A stretch of DNA of 64,000 bases, from positions 124,001 through 188,000 of the forward strand of contig WGLQ01000014.1 of assembly GCA_016125495.1 (NCBI GenBank). Reading direction: 5' to 3'. The notes beneath the pieces were generated by a model, which was not told where the DNA came from, searched no databases, and saw only the letters and a list, made by a program, of their open reading frames with translations. The DNA is from Hyphomicrobiales bacterium (GTDB taxonomy: Bacteria; Pseudomonadota; Alphaproteobacteria; Rhizobiales; RI-29). The position numbers and the translations under genes are program-made. Below are positions 26,991 through 36,496 of this stretch, piece by piece. Numbering within the stretch: position 1 is the first letter of the stretch; each line of letters begins with the position of its first letter.

Positions 26991-27452
26991 TTAGCCGCGA
27001 CCCCGATAGGGAGAGACTGCCTGTTCGGGTAGCCAAACGCCTTCCGGCAGCGTGCCGTGCTGCCAGAACACATCGATCGGCATGCCACCGCGTGGATACC
27101 AGTAGGCGCCGATCCTCAGCCAGATCGGTGCGAGTTCGCCGACCAGCCGGCGGCCGATGTCGAGGGTACAGGCTTCGTGGAAGGCACCATGGTTGCGGAA
27201 CGCGCCGAGGTAGAGCTTCAGCGATTTGGATTCGACGATCCAGTCGACCGGTACGTAGTCGATCACGAGATGGGCGAAATCCGGCTGGCCCGTGACCGGG
27301 CAGAGAGAGGTGAACTCGGGCGCGGTGAAGCGCACCACGTAGCGCTCGCCGGGGTGAGGATTGGCGATCCGCTCGATGACCGCCTCTCGAGGTGTTCTGG
27401 GCAGCGCCACCGCGCCGCCCAGTTGCGTCAGTCCCTCTTGCGTCTCGCTCAT
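26991..27452 (-). CDS. queF: NADPH-dependent 7-cyano-7-deazaguanine reductase (preQ1 synthase)
   Basis: A 153-residue short-form QueF, which reduces the nitrile of preQ0 to preQ1 in queuosine biosynthesis. Family motifs are [20 protein letters not shown] with the catalytic cysteine and the [20 protein letters not shown] substrate-binding region. I use the ATG at 27452 with GGGAGG seven bases upstream; the open frame continues farther but would cut into the adjacent gene. It overlaps the stop of the transporter gene by four bases, so the two are coupled. Other queuosine genes are not in the window. Confidence 0.96.
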   Translation of the reverse strand: MSETQEGLTQLGGAVALPRTPREAVIERIANPHPGERYVVRFTAPEFTSLCPVTGQPDFAHLVIDYVPVDWIVESKSLKLYLGAFRNHGAFHEACTLDIGRRLVGELAPIWLRIGAYWYPRGGMPIDVFWQHGTLPEGVWLPEQAVSPYRGRG

Positions 27453-28027
27453 TGCACGCCTCCCACCGCCGATTGCCGCAACTCGCGCCGACGCAGCCAG
27501 CCGATGACCGGCAGCGCGAGGGCGATCATCCACGCCTTGCCGACGATCTGGCCGGCCATGTGCTCGAGGCTACCGAAGGCGATCTGGAGGAAAACGATGG
27601 TGTCGACCACGAGCCCGACCGCGCCCGAGGCCGCGACCGCGAGCACGAGGCCACGCCGCTGCAATGGCGTGTAGACGGCAAGGTCGGCCAGTTCCGAGAG
27701 TAGGAACGCGGTGACCGAGGCGACGACGAGCGCCGGTGGGGCCAGGAACCACGAGAGCAGGCCTCCAACACCGATCGCCGCAAAGGCGACGGCCACGCCC
27801 AGCGATCGTTGTACGAGGTCACGCAGGACAAGCGCGAGACCGACCATCAGCACGCCACTCGGCGCCATGAGGCCGGGCAGAACCGGAACGAGGCAGGGCC
27901 CGTCCGGCGGGCAGACCGTGCCGACATTGCCGATCATCCAGTTGGCGATGGGGATGCAGAGGACGAAGCCCACCAGATAGGCATAGCCCAGCATGCGCGC
28001 CCGAACGGGCACGGAATTGTTGGTCAT
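27449..28027 (-). CDS. VUT (vitamin uptake/queuosine precursor) family transporter, YhhQ-like
   Basis: A 192-residue integral membrane protein with about six hydrophobic segments, beginning [23 protein letters not shown]. The VUT/YhhQ family includes importers of the queuosine precursors preQ0 and preQ1. Family-like features are the [35 protein letters not shown] block and [16 protein letters not shown]. The start at 28027 is the first ATG that gives the family length. It precedes queF with an ATGA overlap, so the cell may import preQ0, which QueF then reduces. The assignment rests on family and context. Confidence 0.87.
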   Translation of the reverse strand: MTNNSVPVRARMLGYAYLVGFVLCIPIANWMIGNVGTVCPPDGPCLVPVLPGLMAPSGVLMVGLALVLRDLVQRSLGVAVAFAAIGVGGLLSWFLAPPALVVASVTAFLLSELADLAVYTPLQRRGLVLAVAASGAVGLVVDTIVFLQIAFGSLEHMAGQIVGKAWMIALALPVIGWLRRRELRQSAVGGVQ

Positions 28028-28196
28028 GCGGTGCTCCTTGGCTGCCAGGCGACACAGACCTGGGCCGACGTTGCAATTTACGACCATCGCCGCACCGGTC
28101 GCCCTGATGGACGGCTCGATTGGCGCGGCTGACATGGCGATGCGATGTGTGGCACGCTCACGAAGCGTCGTCACCCGAGATCGGAGGCCATCCGCC

Positions 28197-28799
28197 ATGC
28201 GAACGATCCGAGCCAATATTCTCTATGGGATGGTCGCCCTCATCCCGATCGTCGCCTTCCTCTGGGTGGCTTACTATGCCTACGATCTCTGGACGGCAGT
28301 GCTCGAGCCGGTCTCCAACCGGTTCGGGCTGACGGACCTGCAATCGCAGCTCGCGGCGGTCGGTCTCGCCGTACTTGCGTTGCTCGCGGTCTGCTTCGTG
28401 ATCGGCACCCTGGTGCGCACGGCGCTCGGGGGGTGGCTGTTCCAGAGCATCGAGAGCTGGCTGCTGCGCCACATCCCAGGCTACGAGATCGTCGCCAACC
28501 TCTTGCGGGGTTTCGCCGACGACCGGTCTGCCTATCACCCGGCTCTGATCGACCTGGCAGGCAACGGCACGCGAACGCTCGGCTTCGTGATGGAGCAAGG
28601 CACGAACGAGACGGTCACCGTTTTCATCCCTTCCGCGCCCCTGGTCACGGTGGGTCAGATCCATGTCGTTGCGCGGACCCGCGTCCAGTTGCTCGAAGCG
28701 AGCAGCCTCGATGCGGCCAACTGCCTCGGACAATGGGGCGTCGGTCTTCAGCGCTTGGCGCACCGGGGCCCGGGCGGTTCCACGTCGGCAAGGCATTGA
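28197..28799 (+). CDS. DUF502 family membrane protein
   Basis: A 200-residue protein with two predicted membrane segments (LYGMVALIPIVAFLWVAYYAYDLW and LAAVGLAVLALLAVCFVIGTLV), then a soluble C-terminal domain. The motif block SIESWLLRHIPGYEIVANLLRGF fits the DUF502 pattern (usually a 200–220-residue protein with I-P-x-Y near this place). Function is unknown. It is divergent from the VUT gene with ~170 bases between the starts. Confidence 0.87.
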   Translation: MRTIRANILYGMVALIPIVAFLWVAYYAYDLWTAVLEPVSNRFGLTDLQSQLAAVGLAVLALLAVCFVIGTLVRTALGGWLFQSIESWLLRHIPGYEIVANLLRGFADDRSAYHPALIDLAGNGTRTLGFVMEQGTNETVTVFIPSAPLVTVGQIHVVARTRVQLLEASSLDAANCLGQWGVGLQRLAHRGPGGSTSARH

Positions 28800-28835
28800 T
28801 AGAGGGGATGCGGCCGGCGGTCGTGCGCGACGCCC

Positions 28836-29765
28836 TCAGGCGCCGGTTGCCGGGGCTGCCACACGTCGCCGCCGGGGGCCGGCGAGGGCGGCGAGGGCGA
28901 GGATGAGGCCCGAGACGGTCGCGATCATGCCGGCAGCACTGACGGAACTCTCGTAGCCGAGCCAGAGTGGGCCGTAGCCGGCGAGAACGTAGCCGGCAAG
29001 GGCGGAGACCACCGCGAATACGACACTCCACGCCACCTGCCGGGCGAGCCGGTCCGTCATGAGGCGGGCGGCGCCGGGCGGGCAGATGAACATCGCGATG
29101 ACGATGATGGAGCCGACCGCATCGAATGCGGCGACGGCGGCGACGGCGGCAGCCGCCACGAGGCCGATGGAAATGGCCCCGACCGGCAGGCCGAGGCTGG
29201 CGGCGAAGGGCTCGTCGAACGTGGCGATCTTCAGGGGGCGCCAGAAAACCGCGGTCGCCACCGCGAGCACGCCGCAGACCAGCGCCATCCGCGCCAGTTC
29301 CGGCGGCAAATCAGCGAGCGCCGCGGGGTCCACGATCGAGCCCCAACCGTCCGCCGCGATCCAGATCAGGCTCTCGACGTTGCCATAGAGCGCGTGCTCG
29401 ACATCGAGGTGGACGCTCGAGGTATCGGTCTGCTCCAGCACGAGCACACCGGCCGCGAACATCGACGTGAAGGTCACCGCCATCGCCGCACCCGGCTCGA
29501 CGCGGCCGAGACGCCGTATGGTCTCGATGAGGGCGACCGCCAGGAGCGCCGCGAGACCAGCCCCGATCAGCATCGGCCAGCTCGAAACCGTCCCGGTGAC
29601 CAGGAAGGCGCCGACGATCCCGGGCAGCACGACGTGGCTGATGGCATCTCCGACCAGCGCCTGACGGCGCAGCACGAGGAAGTTGCCGGCCAGCGCGCAG
29701 GCAACGGCGGCAAGGCTTGCGATCACCATCGGAACAAGGCTGAGCTGGACGAACTCGGTCCCCAT
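28836..29765 (-). CDS. Mn/Fe-type ABC transporter permease (second permease)
   Basis: A 309-residue ABC-3 family permease with about eight to nine hydrophobic segments, needed with the neighbouring ATPase and binding protein for divalent metal import. Family motif: LVGDAISHVVLPGIVGAFL. The ATG at 29765 has GGAG eight bases upstream and follows the stop of the first permease by four bases; a TTG at 29780 is a less likely start. It is the last gene of the four-gene operon SBP–ATPase–permease–permease on the minus strand. Such two-permease systems are typical of Sit/Mnt-type importers. Confidence 0.93.
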   Translation of the reverse strand: MGTEFVQLSLVPMVIASLAAVACALAGNFLVLRRQALVGDAISHVVLPGIVGAFLVTGTVSSWPMLIGAGLAALLAVALIETIRRLGRVEPGAAMAVTFTSMFAAGVLVLEQTDTSSVHLDVEHALYGNVESLIWIAADGWGSIVDPAALADLPPELARMALVCGVLAVATAVFWRPLKIATFDEPFAASLGLPVGAISIGLVAAAAVAAVAAFDAVGSIIVIAMFICPPGAARLMTDRLARQVAWSVVFAVVSALAGYVLAGYGPLWLGYESSVSAAGMIATVSGLILALAALAGPRRRRVAAPATGA

Positions 29766-29769
29766 GACG

Positions 29770-30984
29770 TCAAGCTCCAACCAGGGCGGGCCGCTCGAGG
29801 CGGGCGTCGACGGCGGCGAGTTCGTCGGGCGTCAGCAGCGTTTCGAGCGGGGTCAGCCCATCGTATCGACCGGCGAGCGCCTCGTCGGCCCAGAGCGCCC
29901 GCACGATCTCCCAGCGCCGCTCGTCGAGGAGCGCCTTGCCGGCATGCGCCTGGCCCTCGGGCGTTGCGACACGATCCCTTCGGATCAGCCCTTCGCGACG
30001 CAGAACCGCGAGCGTCAGCTGGTCGTGGATCGGCTCGCCGCGCGCGAGCGCGAGCAGGCCCTGACGGCGATGGACGCGAAGCTGAAAGCGGCGATGGCGC
30101 AGCACCGCCGCGAGCACACCGCGCGCCGGGGCAAAGAGCAGGGAAAACGCAAAGAGCGCGGTGGCGACCAGCACGACGATCGGCCCTGTCGGCAGACCCG
30201 GGGCGGCAGCCGAGATGGCGGCGCCGATGTAACCCGAAATCCCTCCGGCGACACCGGCCCCCCAGAGCACGCCATCGGTCCGCTCCGTCCAGAACCGCGC
30301 GGTGACGGCGGGGATGACGAGGAGCGCGACGATCAGAACGAGCCCGACGATCTTGAGACCGATGACGGTGACACCGAGGACGAGGCCCATGATCGCGAGA
30401 TCGACGGCGCGCACCGAAATGCCGCTCGCCGCCGCGAATTCGGCATCGAAGGCGACCATCGTCATCGGCCGGCGAAGGAGCGCGAGGAGAGCCACGGCGA
30501 ACGCCGCCGAGATCGCGATCAATGTGGCATCGGACAAGAGCATGCCGGCCGTGGCACCGAGCAGAAAACCCTCGAGCCCCGCCTGCCGGCCGCTGGACAT
30601 CGACTGGATGACGGTGAGGAGGACGATCCCGAAACCGAAAAAGACCGAGAGCACGGCCCCGATCGCGGCATCCTCGGGCAGGCGGGTGCGACGCGCCAGC
30701 CAATCGACGGCAACGAGGCCCAGCGCGGCCGAAAGTGCCGAGCCCAAGAGGAGGCCGGTGAGGCTTCGCCCATCGCCGCCGAGCAGCACCATGGCAATGA
30801 AGGCAAGGCCGACTCCAGGCAGCGTGGCATGGGCGAGCGCGTCGCTCACCAAGGTGCGCTTGCGCAGGAAGAGGAACGTGCCGGCGCTCCCGGCGGCAAC
30901 GCCGAGCAAGCTCGCCCCGAGCGTTGCGAGCGACGCATTGTAGCCGGATTGCAGCAGCAGGGCTGCCGTCAGCTCGTTCCACAT
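29770..30984 (-). CDS. Mn/Fe-type ABC transporter permease fused to a degenerate DtxR-like domain
   Basis: A 404-residue protein. Residues 1–~290 are an ABC-3 permease (TLVSDALAHATLPGVGLAF; GLKIVGLVLIVALLVIPAVTAR). Residues ~297–404 resemble DtxR/MntR winged-helix regulators: LRREGLIRRDRVATPEGQAHA corresponds to the wing, ERRWEIVRAL to the HRLWE helix, and PLETLLTPDELAAVDARLERP to the AE-LEH-L-x9–10-L-x-x-P region. The His ligands of those motifs are absent here, so metal sensing by the canonical sites is unlikely. A permease–DtxR fusion is known in Chlamydia (YtgCR), where the repressor part is released by cleavage. Start ATG 30984 has GAGG upstream. Confidence 0.9.
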   Translation of the reverse strand: MWNELTAALLLQSGYNASLATLGASLLGVAAGSAGTFLFLRKRTLVSDALAHATLPGVGLAFIAMVLLGGDGRSLTGLLLGSALSAALGLVAVDWLARRTRLPEDAAIGAVLSVFFGFGIVLLTVIQSMSSGRQAGLEGFLLGATAGMLLSDATLIAISAAFAVALLALLRRPMTMVAFDAEFAAASGISVRAVDLAIMGLVLGVTVIGLKIVGLVLIVALLVIPAVTARFWTERTDGVLWGAGVAGGISGYIGAAISAAAPGLPTGPIVVLVATALFAFSLLFAPARGVLAAVLRHRRFQLRVHRRQGLLALARGEPIHDQLTLAVLRREGLIRRDRVATPEGQAHAGKALLDERRWEIVRALWADEALAGRYDGLTPLETLLTPDELAAVDARLERPALVGA

Positions 30985-31060
30985 GTCGCCTCGCGCCTCT
31001 ACTCCCAACGGGCGGCTCGCCCCCGCTCCGTTAGCGGGATGGCGGCAAAGTCCCGCCCCG

Positions 31061-31909
31061 TCAGTCCACCGCCAGGCGAAGCTGGTCGATGTGCGCGGCC
31101 GCGAGCCGTCCACCGTAGGTCGCCTGCAGATTGGCGGCGGTGAAGGTCGCGGCGACCGGCCCCTCGGCGATGCGATGGACGTTGAGCAGCACGACGTCGT
31201 CGAAATAGGCCGCAACCGTCGCCAGGTCGTGGTGCACCGCGATGACGGTGCGCCCCTCGCCCGCAAGCCCCTTGAGAACCTCGATGATCGCCTTTTCGGT
31301 CGCGGCATCGACGCCGGCGAAGGGCTCGTCGAGCAGATAGAGGTCGGCAGCTTGGGTGAGGGCACGAGCGAGGAACACGCGCTGCTGCTGGCCACCCGAC
31401 AGCGCCCCGATCTGGCGGTCGGCAAAACCGGCCATGCCGACGCGCTCGAGGTGGTCGCGCGCACGCACGCGGTGCTGCGAGGTGATGCGCCCGACGAGCC
31501 CGAGTTCGCGGTAGAAGCCCATCAGCACGACATCGAGGACGGTGGTCGGGAAATCCCAGTCCACACTCGCGCGCTGCGGCACATAGGCGAGGCGGTGTCG
31601 CACCTCGGCGATGGGCGCGCCGAAGACGGTCGTGCGGCCGGAAACCGTCGGCACGATGCCGAGCGCAGCCTTCAGCAACGTCGACTTGCCCGCGCCATTC
31701 GGCCCGACAATGGCGGTGAGGCAGCCGGCACGGAAGGTTGCATCGACGTCGAAGAGGGCCGCGCGTTCACCGTAGCTGACCGTCATGGCGCGCACGGCGA
31801 GGGCCGCGTCATCGGCGTCGGTCGTTCCGAGTTGACGCCCTCCGTCGACCGCGAGCTTCAAATGGCCCCGCTCGCCGGTCGTTGCGCCGGTGGCGCCCGG
31901 AACCCTCAT
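31061..31909 (-). CDS. Mn/Fe-type ABC transporter ATP-binding protein
   Basis: A 282-residue ABC ATPase with Walker [10 protein letters not shown], the Q-loop region [15 protein letters not shown], signature LSGGQQQR and Walker B LYLLDEPF, then the switch His in AVHHDLATV. The PQR..VDWDFP sequence is typical of manganese/iron/zinc ABC-3 systems. The N-terminus has a ~45-residue extension before the core; I use the ATG at 31909, which overlaps the upstream binding-protein stop closely. A GAGGG ribosome-binding site precedes it. Second gene of the metal import operon. Confidence 0.93.
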   Translation of the reverse strand: MRVPGATGATTGERGHLKLAVDGGRQLGTTDADDAALAVRAMTVSYGERAALFDVDATFRAGCLTAIVGPNGAGKSTLLKAALGIVPTVSGRTTVFGAPIAEVRHRLAYVPQRASVDWDFPTTVLDVVLMGFYRELGLVGRITSQHRVRARDHLERVGMAGFADRQIGALSGGQQQRVFLARALTQAADLYLLDEPFAGVDAATEKAIIEVLKGLAGEGRTVIAVHHDLATVAAYFDDVVLLNVHRIAEGPVAATFTAANLQATYGGRLAAAHIDQLRLAVD

Positions 31910-31919
31910 GGCAGCACCC

Positions 31920-32948
31920 TCACCCGCCCACCGAAAGGCGTCCATTCATGCCTCGCGTCGGCGCCTTGCCACCGAGCGCGCGGGCGATCGTCGTCACGTT
32001 GTGATCGATCATCCCGGTATAAGTTCCCTCGTAAGTTCCGTCAGTGCCCATGGCGTCCGAAAAGAGTTCGCCGCCGACGACGACGCGGTGACCGCGCGCA
32101 CCGGCCCCTTCGACGAGGGCACGGATGTTGCGATCGGAAACGGAGGATTCCACGAAAACGGCACCGATGCCGCGGTTGACGAGCATGTCGACGAGCGCGG
32201 TGATCCGGTTGAGGCCGGCCTCGCTTTCGGTCGAGATGCCCTGGATGCCGACGACCTCGAAACCATAGGCGAGGCCGAAGTAACCGAAGGCGTCGTGCGC
32301 GGTGACGAGAACGCGTTGGCTCTGCGGAATACTCGTGATGGTGGCTTCGGCATATGCGGCCAGGCGGTCGATCTCGGCGAGAAGCGCTTGGCCGTTGCTG
32401 GTGAAGACATCGCGCGCCTCGGGCCGTTCCGCGATCAGCACGTCACGCACCACGACGACGACCTCGCGCCAAAGCTTCGGGTCCATCCAGATGTGCGGGT
32501 CGAACTTGTCCGGGTAGTCGGCATGCGCGCGCAGCCGGTCGCGCGCGATGAACTCCCCCACCGCGACGACCCGGCGACGCTTGGCGAGATCGCGCATGAA
32601 GTCCTCGAGCTGGGCTTCGAGGTAGAGCCCGTGCCAGAGAACGAGATCGGCACGCGTCATGGCGACGATGTCGCTGCGCGTCTGGCGGTAGGCATGCGGA
32701 TCGACGCCCGGCCCCATCAGCGCCTTGACCTCGACCTCCGCGCCACCGATGGCGCGGGCGGCATCGGCGATCATACCGGTGGTCGCGACGATGGCGAGCC
32801 GCGTTTCGCTGGCATGGGCCCGCTCCGGCGACGGCAGGGCCTGCATACTCATCACCGCGAGGCCGGCAACCACCAGGAACGCCAATGTCGACCGGCGCGT
32901 GCGGGCCATCGCTATGGGGGCCGCCGGACCAGGGCGCGTGGTGGGCAT
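31920..32948 (-). CDS. Metal ABC transporter substrate-binding protein, Mn/Fe type
   Basis: A 342-residue periplasmic cluster-A1 binding protein with a signal segment ([20 protein letters not shown]). The metal ligands follow the His-His-Glu-Asp set: His in [11 protein letters not shown], His in [11 protein letters not shown], Glu in [10 protein letters not shown] and Asp in ESSVSDRNI. This set marks TroA/PsaA/SitA-type manganese or iron proteins; zinc proteins have three His and a His-rich loop, absent here. The ATG at 32948 has GGAG eight bases upstream. First gene of the operon; a Fur-type palindrome lies about 65 bases upstream. Confidence 0.93.
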   Translation of the reverse strand: MPTTRPGPAAPIAMARTRRSTLAFLVVAGLAVMSMQALPSPERAHASETRLAIVATTGMIADAARAIGGAEVEVKALMGPGVDPHAYRQTRSDIVAMTRADLVLWHGLYLEAQLEDFMRDLAKRRRVVAVGEFIARDRLRAHADYPDKFDPHIWMDPKLWREVVVVVRDVLIAERPEARDVFTSNGQALLAEIDRLAAYAEATITSIPQSQRVLVTAHDAFGYFGLAYGFEVVGIQGISTESEAGLNRITALVDMLVNRGIGAVFVESSVSDRNIRALVEGAGARGHRVVVGGELFSDAMGTDGTYEGTYTGMIDHNVTTIARALGGKAPTRGMNGRLSVGG

Positions 32949-33013
32949 CTGCCAGTCTCCAATGACAACGATTGGCAAGAAGATGGCCCCCGGCCGAACC
33001 GGTGTCAAGTCTG

Positions 33014-33030
33014 TTGCAAATCATTCGCAA
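33014..33030. promoter_or_regulatory. Candidate Fur-family (Mur/Fur) operator upstream of the metal importer
   Basis: TTGCAAAT-C-ATTCGCAA is a 17-base palindrome with one mismatched pair between 8-base arms. Its 7-1-7 core spacing is that of Fur/Mur sites. It lies 66 bases upstream of the binding-protein start, a normal operator position. In alphaproteobacteria Mur commonly represses sit/mnt operons with manganese; which regulator acts here is not shown. Confidence 0.6.
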
Positions 33031-33083
33031 GAAGCCGACCTTGACCGGGGTGCGAAATCCGGGCGCGGCGCGGCCGCGCGGCC

Positions 33084-34190
33084 TCAGGCGCCGAGCGCGC
33101 TCACCTGATGCGCGGCCTTCTCCAACCAGGCCGGGTTGATCTCGACACCCCAGCCGGGCGCGTCCGTCACCTCGGCCATGCCGCCCTCGATGCGGTAGGG
33201 GTCGCCGAGGAAGAGCCCCTCCTGCCATGGATAATAATCTGCGCCCTCGATCGAGAACTCGAGGTATTTGCCGGCATTCGGGATCGCGCGAAGGAGGTGC
33301 ATGGTGCACATGGTCACGAGCGAGAGGTTGGCGGCGTGCGGCGTGCACGGCAGGCCCGCGGCCGCCGCCATCTCGGCCACCTTCATGGTTCGCGTCAGTC
33401 CGCCCATGTACATGACGTCCGGCTGCACGATGTCGACGGCACGCATGTCGATCATGCGCTTCCAGACATTGAACTCGCAGTCCTGCTCGCCGCCCGTCAC
33501 GTCGATCGACAGGGCGTCGGTGACCTCCTTGGTCTGCTCCAGTTCCCAATAGGGGCAGGGCTCCTCGTAGTGCGTGATGCCCTCGGCCTCCAGCATGTGG
33601 CCCACCTCGATCGCGCGCTTGGGCGAATAGCAGGAGTTGGCATCGACCAGCTTGGCGATGCCATCACCGAGCGCGCGCGCCACCACCGGCACGACCGCCT
33701 CGGTGCGCCCCGGCCATTCGTCCTGATCACGCCCGACCTCGGCGCCGACCCGCCACTTGAAGGCATCGAAGCCCTTTTCGTCGCGCAGACGCACGAAGCG
33801 GGCCGCCTCGTCCTCGGGCGTGATGTCGCGCTTCATGGAGGAGGCATAGGCCCGGATCTTGCCCGGCGAACCACCGATGAGTGAGGCGACGGGTTTGCCC
33901 GCGAGCTTGCCTTTGAGGTCCCAGAGCGCGGTGTCGAGGCCGGTCATGGCGCGGCGCAGGTACGACCCCGGGAACTTGTGCTCACGCTCGTAGATACGAT
34001 CCAGCAGGTCCGCGAACTCGAGGGCATCGGCACCGAGCGCGTGGGGTGCGATCTGGCGGTGGAAGACCATCGCCGAGATGTCGGCGTGATAGGTCGAGAG
34101 CTGGCCCCAGCCGATGTCGCCCGTATCGGCGGTCGCGCGCACGAAACTGACGTAACGTGTCGTAAAGGTCTCGAGCTTGGCGATCTTCAT
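33084..34190 (-). CDS. Mandelate racemase/muconate lactonizing enzyme family protein
   Basis: A 368-residue enolase-superfamily enzyme. The N-terminal capping domain starts MKIAKLETFTTRYVSFVRATADTG. The barrel has GFDAFKWRVG with the second-strand Lys region, the acidic metal ligands in KLVDANSCY, HYEEPCPYWE and VTGGEQDCEF, and DIVQPDVMYMGGLTRTMKV. These acid sugar dehydratase-like enzymes abstract a proton alpha to a carboxylate. The catalytic His at strand 7 is suggested by CTPHAANLS. Substrate unknown. It lies beside the metal importer but on a separate transcript, with the stop 54 bases from the palindrome. Confidence 0.9.
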   Translation of the reverse strand: MKIAKLETFTTRYVSFVRATADTGDIGWGQLSTYHADISAMVFHRQIAPHALGADALEFADLLDRIYEREHKFPGSYLRRAMTGLDTALWDLKGKLAGKPVASLIGGSPGKIRAYASSMKRDITPEDEAARFVRLRDEKGFDAFKWRVGAEVGRDQDEWPGRTEAVVPVVARALGDGIAKLVDANSCYSPKRAIEVGHMLEAEGITHYEEPCPYWELEQTKEVTDALSIDVTGGEQDCEFNVWKRMIDMRAVDIVQPDVMYMGGLTRTMKVAEMAAAAGLPCTPHAANLSLVTMCTMHLLRAIPNAGKYLEFSIEGADYYPWQEGLFLGDPYRIEGGMAEVTDAPGWGVEINPAWLEKAAHQVSALGA

Positions 34191-34339
34191 GCTGGGTGGC
34201 TCCCGTTGGCGCGGCGCAGGATCGGTTGGCGGAAAGGTGCCCGATGTTTGGGCCGCGCACGGCGAGAAGCAAGCACCAGTTGCGACAGTCCGGCCCGGCA
34301 ATGCGGCACGCACTGGTCAGGGCGACGGCAAGCCCGGTC

Positions 34340-34906
34340 TCAGGGAGTGAGGTCGATACCGATCAGCCATCCGTGCAGGGCGATCACGAAGGCAATGTAG
34401 AGCGCGAGCCCGACACCGACAGCGATGACGTCGTTTCGCCATGGTCCGACGGCGACGGTGATGAGGCCGGCCCGCTCGCGCCGTTTCATGGAGATGAGCG
34501 CGAAGACGCCCCAGGCAAGGAAGCTGCCGAAGAGGATCAGCGAGGCGAGGTCGCCGCGCACGAAGAGGTGGGCGAGGGCCCAGACCTTCACGGCGAGGAT
34601 CATCGGATGCGCGATGATGCGCTTCAGCTGGCCGGGATTGCCGGAGGCGACCAGCAACGGAAAGGCGAGAAGCATGAGCAGGAGCGTCGCGTGACGCCCC
34701 CAGGCGGGCGGCTCCCAGACAGACACGAACGGGGCGACGCTCCAGCCCCAGGCGATGAGCGCGACCCCGGCGATCGAGACGAACGAATAGGCGCCCCTGT
34801 AGCCGTTCGCACCCAGCGCGCCGATGAGGCGCTGACGCAGTGCCGGTGCCGCACTGACGAGATGGCTCGAAAAGAACACCACCAGTCCCAGAATGAGCAG
34901 TGTCAC
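34340..34906 (-). CDS. NnrU family membrane protein
   Basis: A 188-residue membrane protein with about five to six hydrophobic helices, beginning VTLLILGLVVFFSSHLVSAAPALRQ. The NnrU pattern is visible in RLIGALGANGYRGAYSFVSIAGVALIAWG and in RIIAHPMILAVKVWALAHLFVRGD. NnrU was first linked to nitric oxide reductase expression and resembles isoprenoid-cyclising membrane proteins. The GTG at 34906 has GGGGAG eight bases upstream and gives the family N-terminus; an upstream in-frame start would add a basic leader. No denitrification gene is nearby. Confidence 0.87.
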   Translation of the reverse strand: MTLLILGLVVFFSSHLVSAAPALRQRLIGALGANGYRGAYSFVSIAGVALIAWGWSVAPFVSVWEPPAWGRHATLLLMLLAFPLLVASGNPGQLKRIIAHPMILAVKVWALAHLFVRGDLASLILFGSFLAWGVFALISMKRRERAGLITVAVGPWRNDVIAVGVGLALYIAFVIALHGWLIGIDLTP

Positions 34907-35309
34907 GGCTCGCGCTCCCCACTTGCATCGACGTGCCACCGCGCGCGGCAGGCGGCCAGCCGCTTCTCTCGCGCTGGCGTCCCTCACCTGCTCTGGTCGA
35001 ACGCGGCTCCGACTTGCGTTCTAGTCGTGGCGAGCCGGGGAGGCAACGACAAGGCGATGGTCCCGGAAGCAATGCGCGCACGGCTCCTTCCCGAGCATCG
35101 GACCATGGTGGCGAACGAAGCCCGATCGCTTCATGCCGATCACGGCATCCACCGCGATCGCGGTTGAATCCGTCCTGACCAATAGATTGAATCGGACAGC
35201 GAAAATGCACACCCTGTTAGGGTTGCGAAAACCCGTTCGGGCTTAAAAGCGCGTGCAGTACACTGAGCGGCCGGTACTCACTTGCCGCAGTTCTGGAAAG
35301 GAACAGTCG
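34907..35309. other. Intergenic region with no convincing gene
   Basis: About 400 bases between the NnrU gene (minus) and the QmcA-type gene (plus). It must hold both promoters. A 63-codon minus-strand frame (35021–35212) has no recognisable family and no clear ribosome-binding site, so I do not call it. Base composition is less GC-rich near 35100–35240, consistent with promoter sequence. Nothing else stands out. Confidence 0.5.
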
Positions 35310-36290
35310 ATGGAATTCGCCTCGTTTCTGCTTCTCGCCCTCCTCGCGGTCGTCGCGTTCGCGCTCTGGTCGACCGTCAAGGTGGTGCCGCAGGGGTTCA
35401 ACTTCACGGTCGAGCGGTTCGGTCGCTACACCACCACACTGAAGCCGGGCCTGCACATCCTCGTGCCATTCATGGACCGCGTCGGTGCGCGCATGAACAT
35501 GAAGGAGCAGGTGCTCGACATTCCGGGCCAGGAGGTCATCACCCGTGACAACGCGATGGTGCGGGTCGACGGCGTCAACTTCTATCAGGTGCTCGATGCC
35601 TCGCAGGCCGCCTACGAGGTCAATGACCTCGAGCTCGCGGTCATCAACCTCACCATGACGAACATCCGCACGGTCATGGGGTCCATGGACCTCGATGAAC
35701 TGCTCTCGAACCGCGATGCGATCAATGCACGGCTGCTGGCGATCGTCGATGAAGCCACCAATCCCTGGGGCATCAAGGTGACGCGCATCGAGATCAAGGA
35801 CATCGAGCCGCCGCGTGACCTCGTCGAGTCGATGGCCCGTCAGATGAAGGCCGAGCGCGAGAAGCGCGCCCAGATCCTCGAGGCCGAAGGCTTGCGGGCC
35901 GCCGCCATTCTCAAGGCCGAGGGTGAAAAGCAGGCCAAAGTGCTCGAGGCCGAAGGCCGCAAGGAGGCCGCCTTCCGCGACGCCGAGGCGCGCGAGCGCG
36001 CCGCCGAGGCCGAGGCGCGCGCGACCCAGATGGTGTCCCAGGCGATTTCCGAAGGTGACGTCCAGGCCATCAACTACTTCGTTGCCAACAACTACGTCGA
36101 GGCGCTGAAGACACTCGCCGTCGCACCGAACCAGAAAGTCTTGATGCTGCCGATGGAAGCCACCTCGATCCTCGGCTCGCTCGCCGGCATCGGCGAGATC
36201 GCCCGCGAAACGTTCGGCGGCGCTGGCGATGGTCAGGCACCGGCCCGCGGCGGACGTGGACGCGGCTCGGTTCCAACCTCGAACGGTTGA
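35310..36290 (+). CDS. SPFH/band 7 (QmcA/stomatin-like) membrane protease-associated protein
   Basis: A 326-residue protein with an N-terminal membrane anchor ([19 protein letters not shown]) and an SPFH domain: [31 protein letters not shown] and [18 protein letters not shown] long charged coiled coil follows ([41 protein letters not shown]), then the [16 protein letters not shown] tail and a short Gly/Arg end. The family organises membrane microdomains and often pairs with an NfeD protein. No NfeD gene is adjacent here. The ATG at 35310 has GGAAAGGAA upstream. Confidence 0.93.
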   Translation: MEFASFLLLALLAVVAFALWSTVKVVPQGFNFTVERFGRYTTTLKPGLHILVPFMDRVGARMNMKEQVLDIPGQEVITRDNAMVRVDGVNFYQVLDASQAAYEVNDLELAVINLTMTNIRTVMGSMDLDELLSNRDAINARLLAIVDEATNPWGIKVTRIEIKDIEPPRDLVESMARQMKAEREKRAQILEAEGLRAAAILKAEGEKQAKVLEAEGRKEAAFRDAEARERAAEAEARATQMVSQAISEGDVQAINYFVANNYVEALKTLAVAPNQKVLMLPMEATSILGSLAGIGEIARETFGGAGDGQAPARGGRGRGSVPTSNG

Positions 36291-36496
36291 TCCGGAGCGA
36301 TCGACGGTTGTGGTCCGGGGGGGCGCGGCGACGCACGCCGCGCTGCGTATTGGCGGGCCCCGCGAGGGGCTCGCCAAACGGGCATCACGATTGCGTCATA
36401 GGGTGATACTCAAACCCTCGCTTTCCTGCCATAATGTCGGCAGGAGAGGCTTCCGGCCTCCCCTCGGGATCACGCAGCCGAGAGGAGTGACAAGGA

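Noticed and set aside
35021-35212. A 63-codon minus-strand ORF between the NnrU and SPFH genes
   Set aside because: No family likeness, no clear ribosome-binding site and no conserved start; composition fits promoter DNA.
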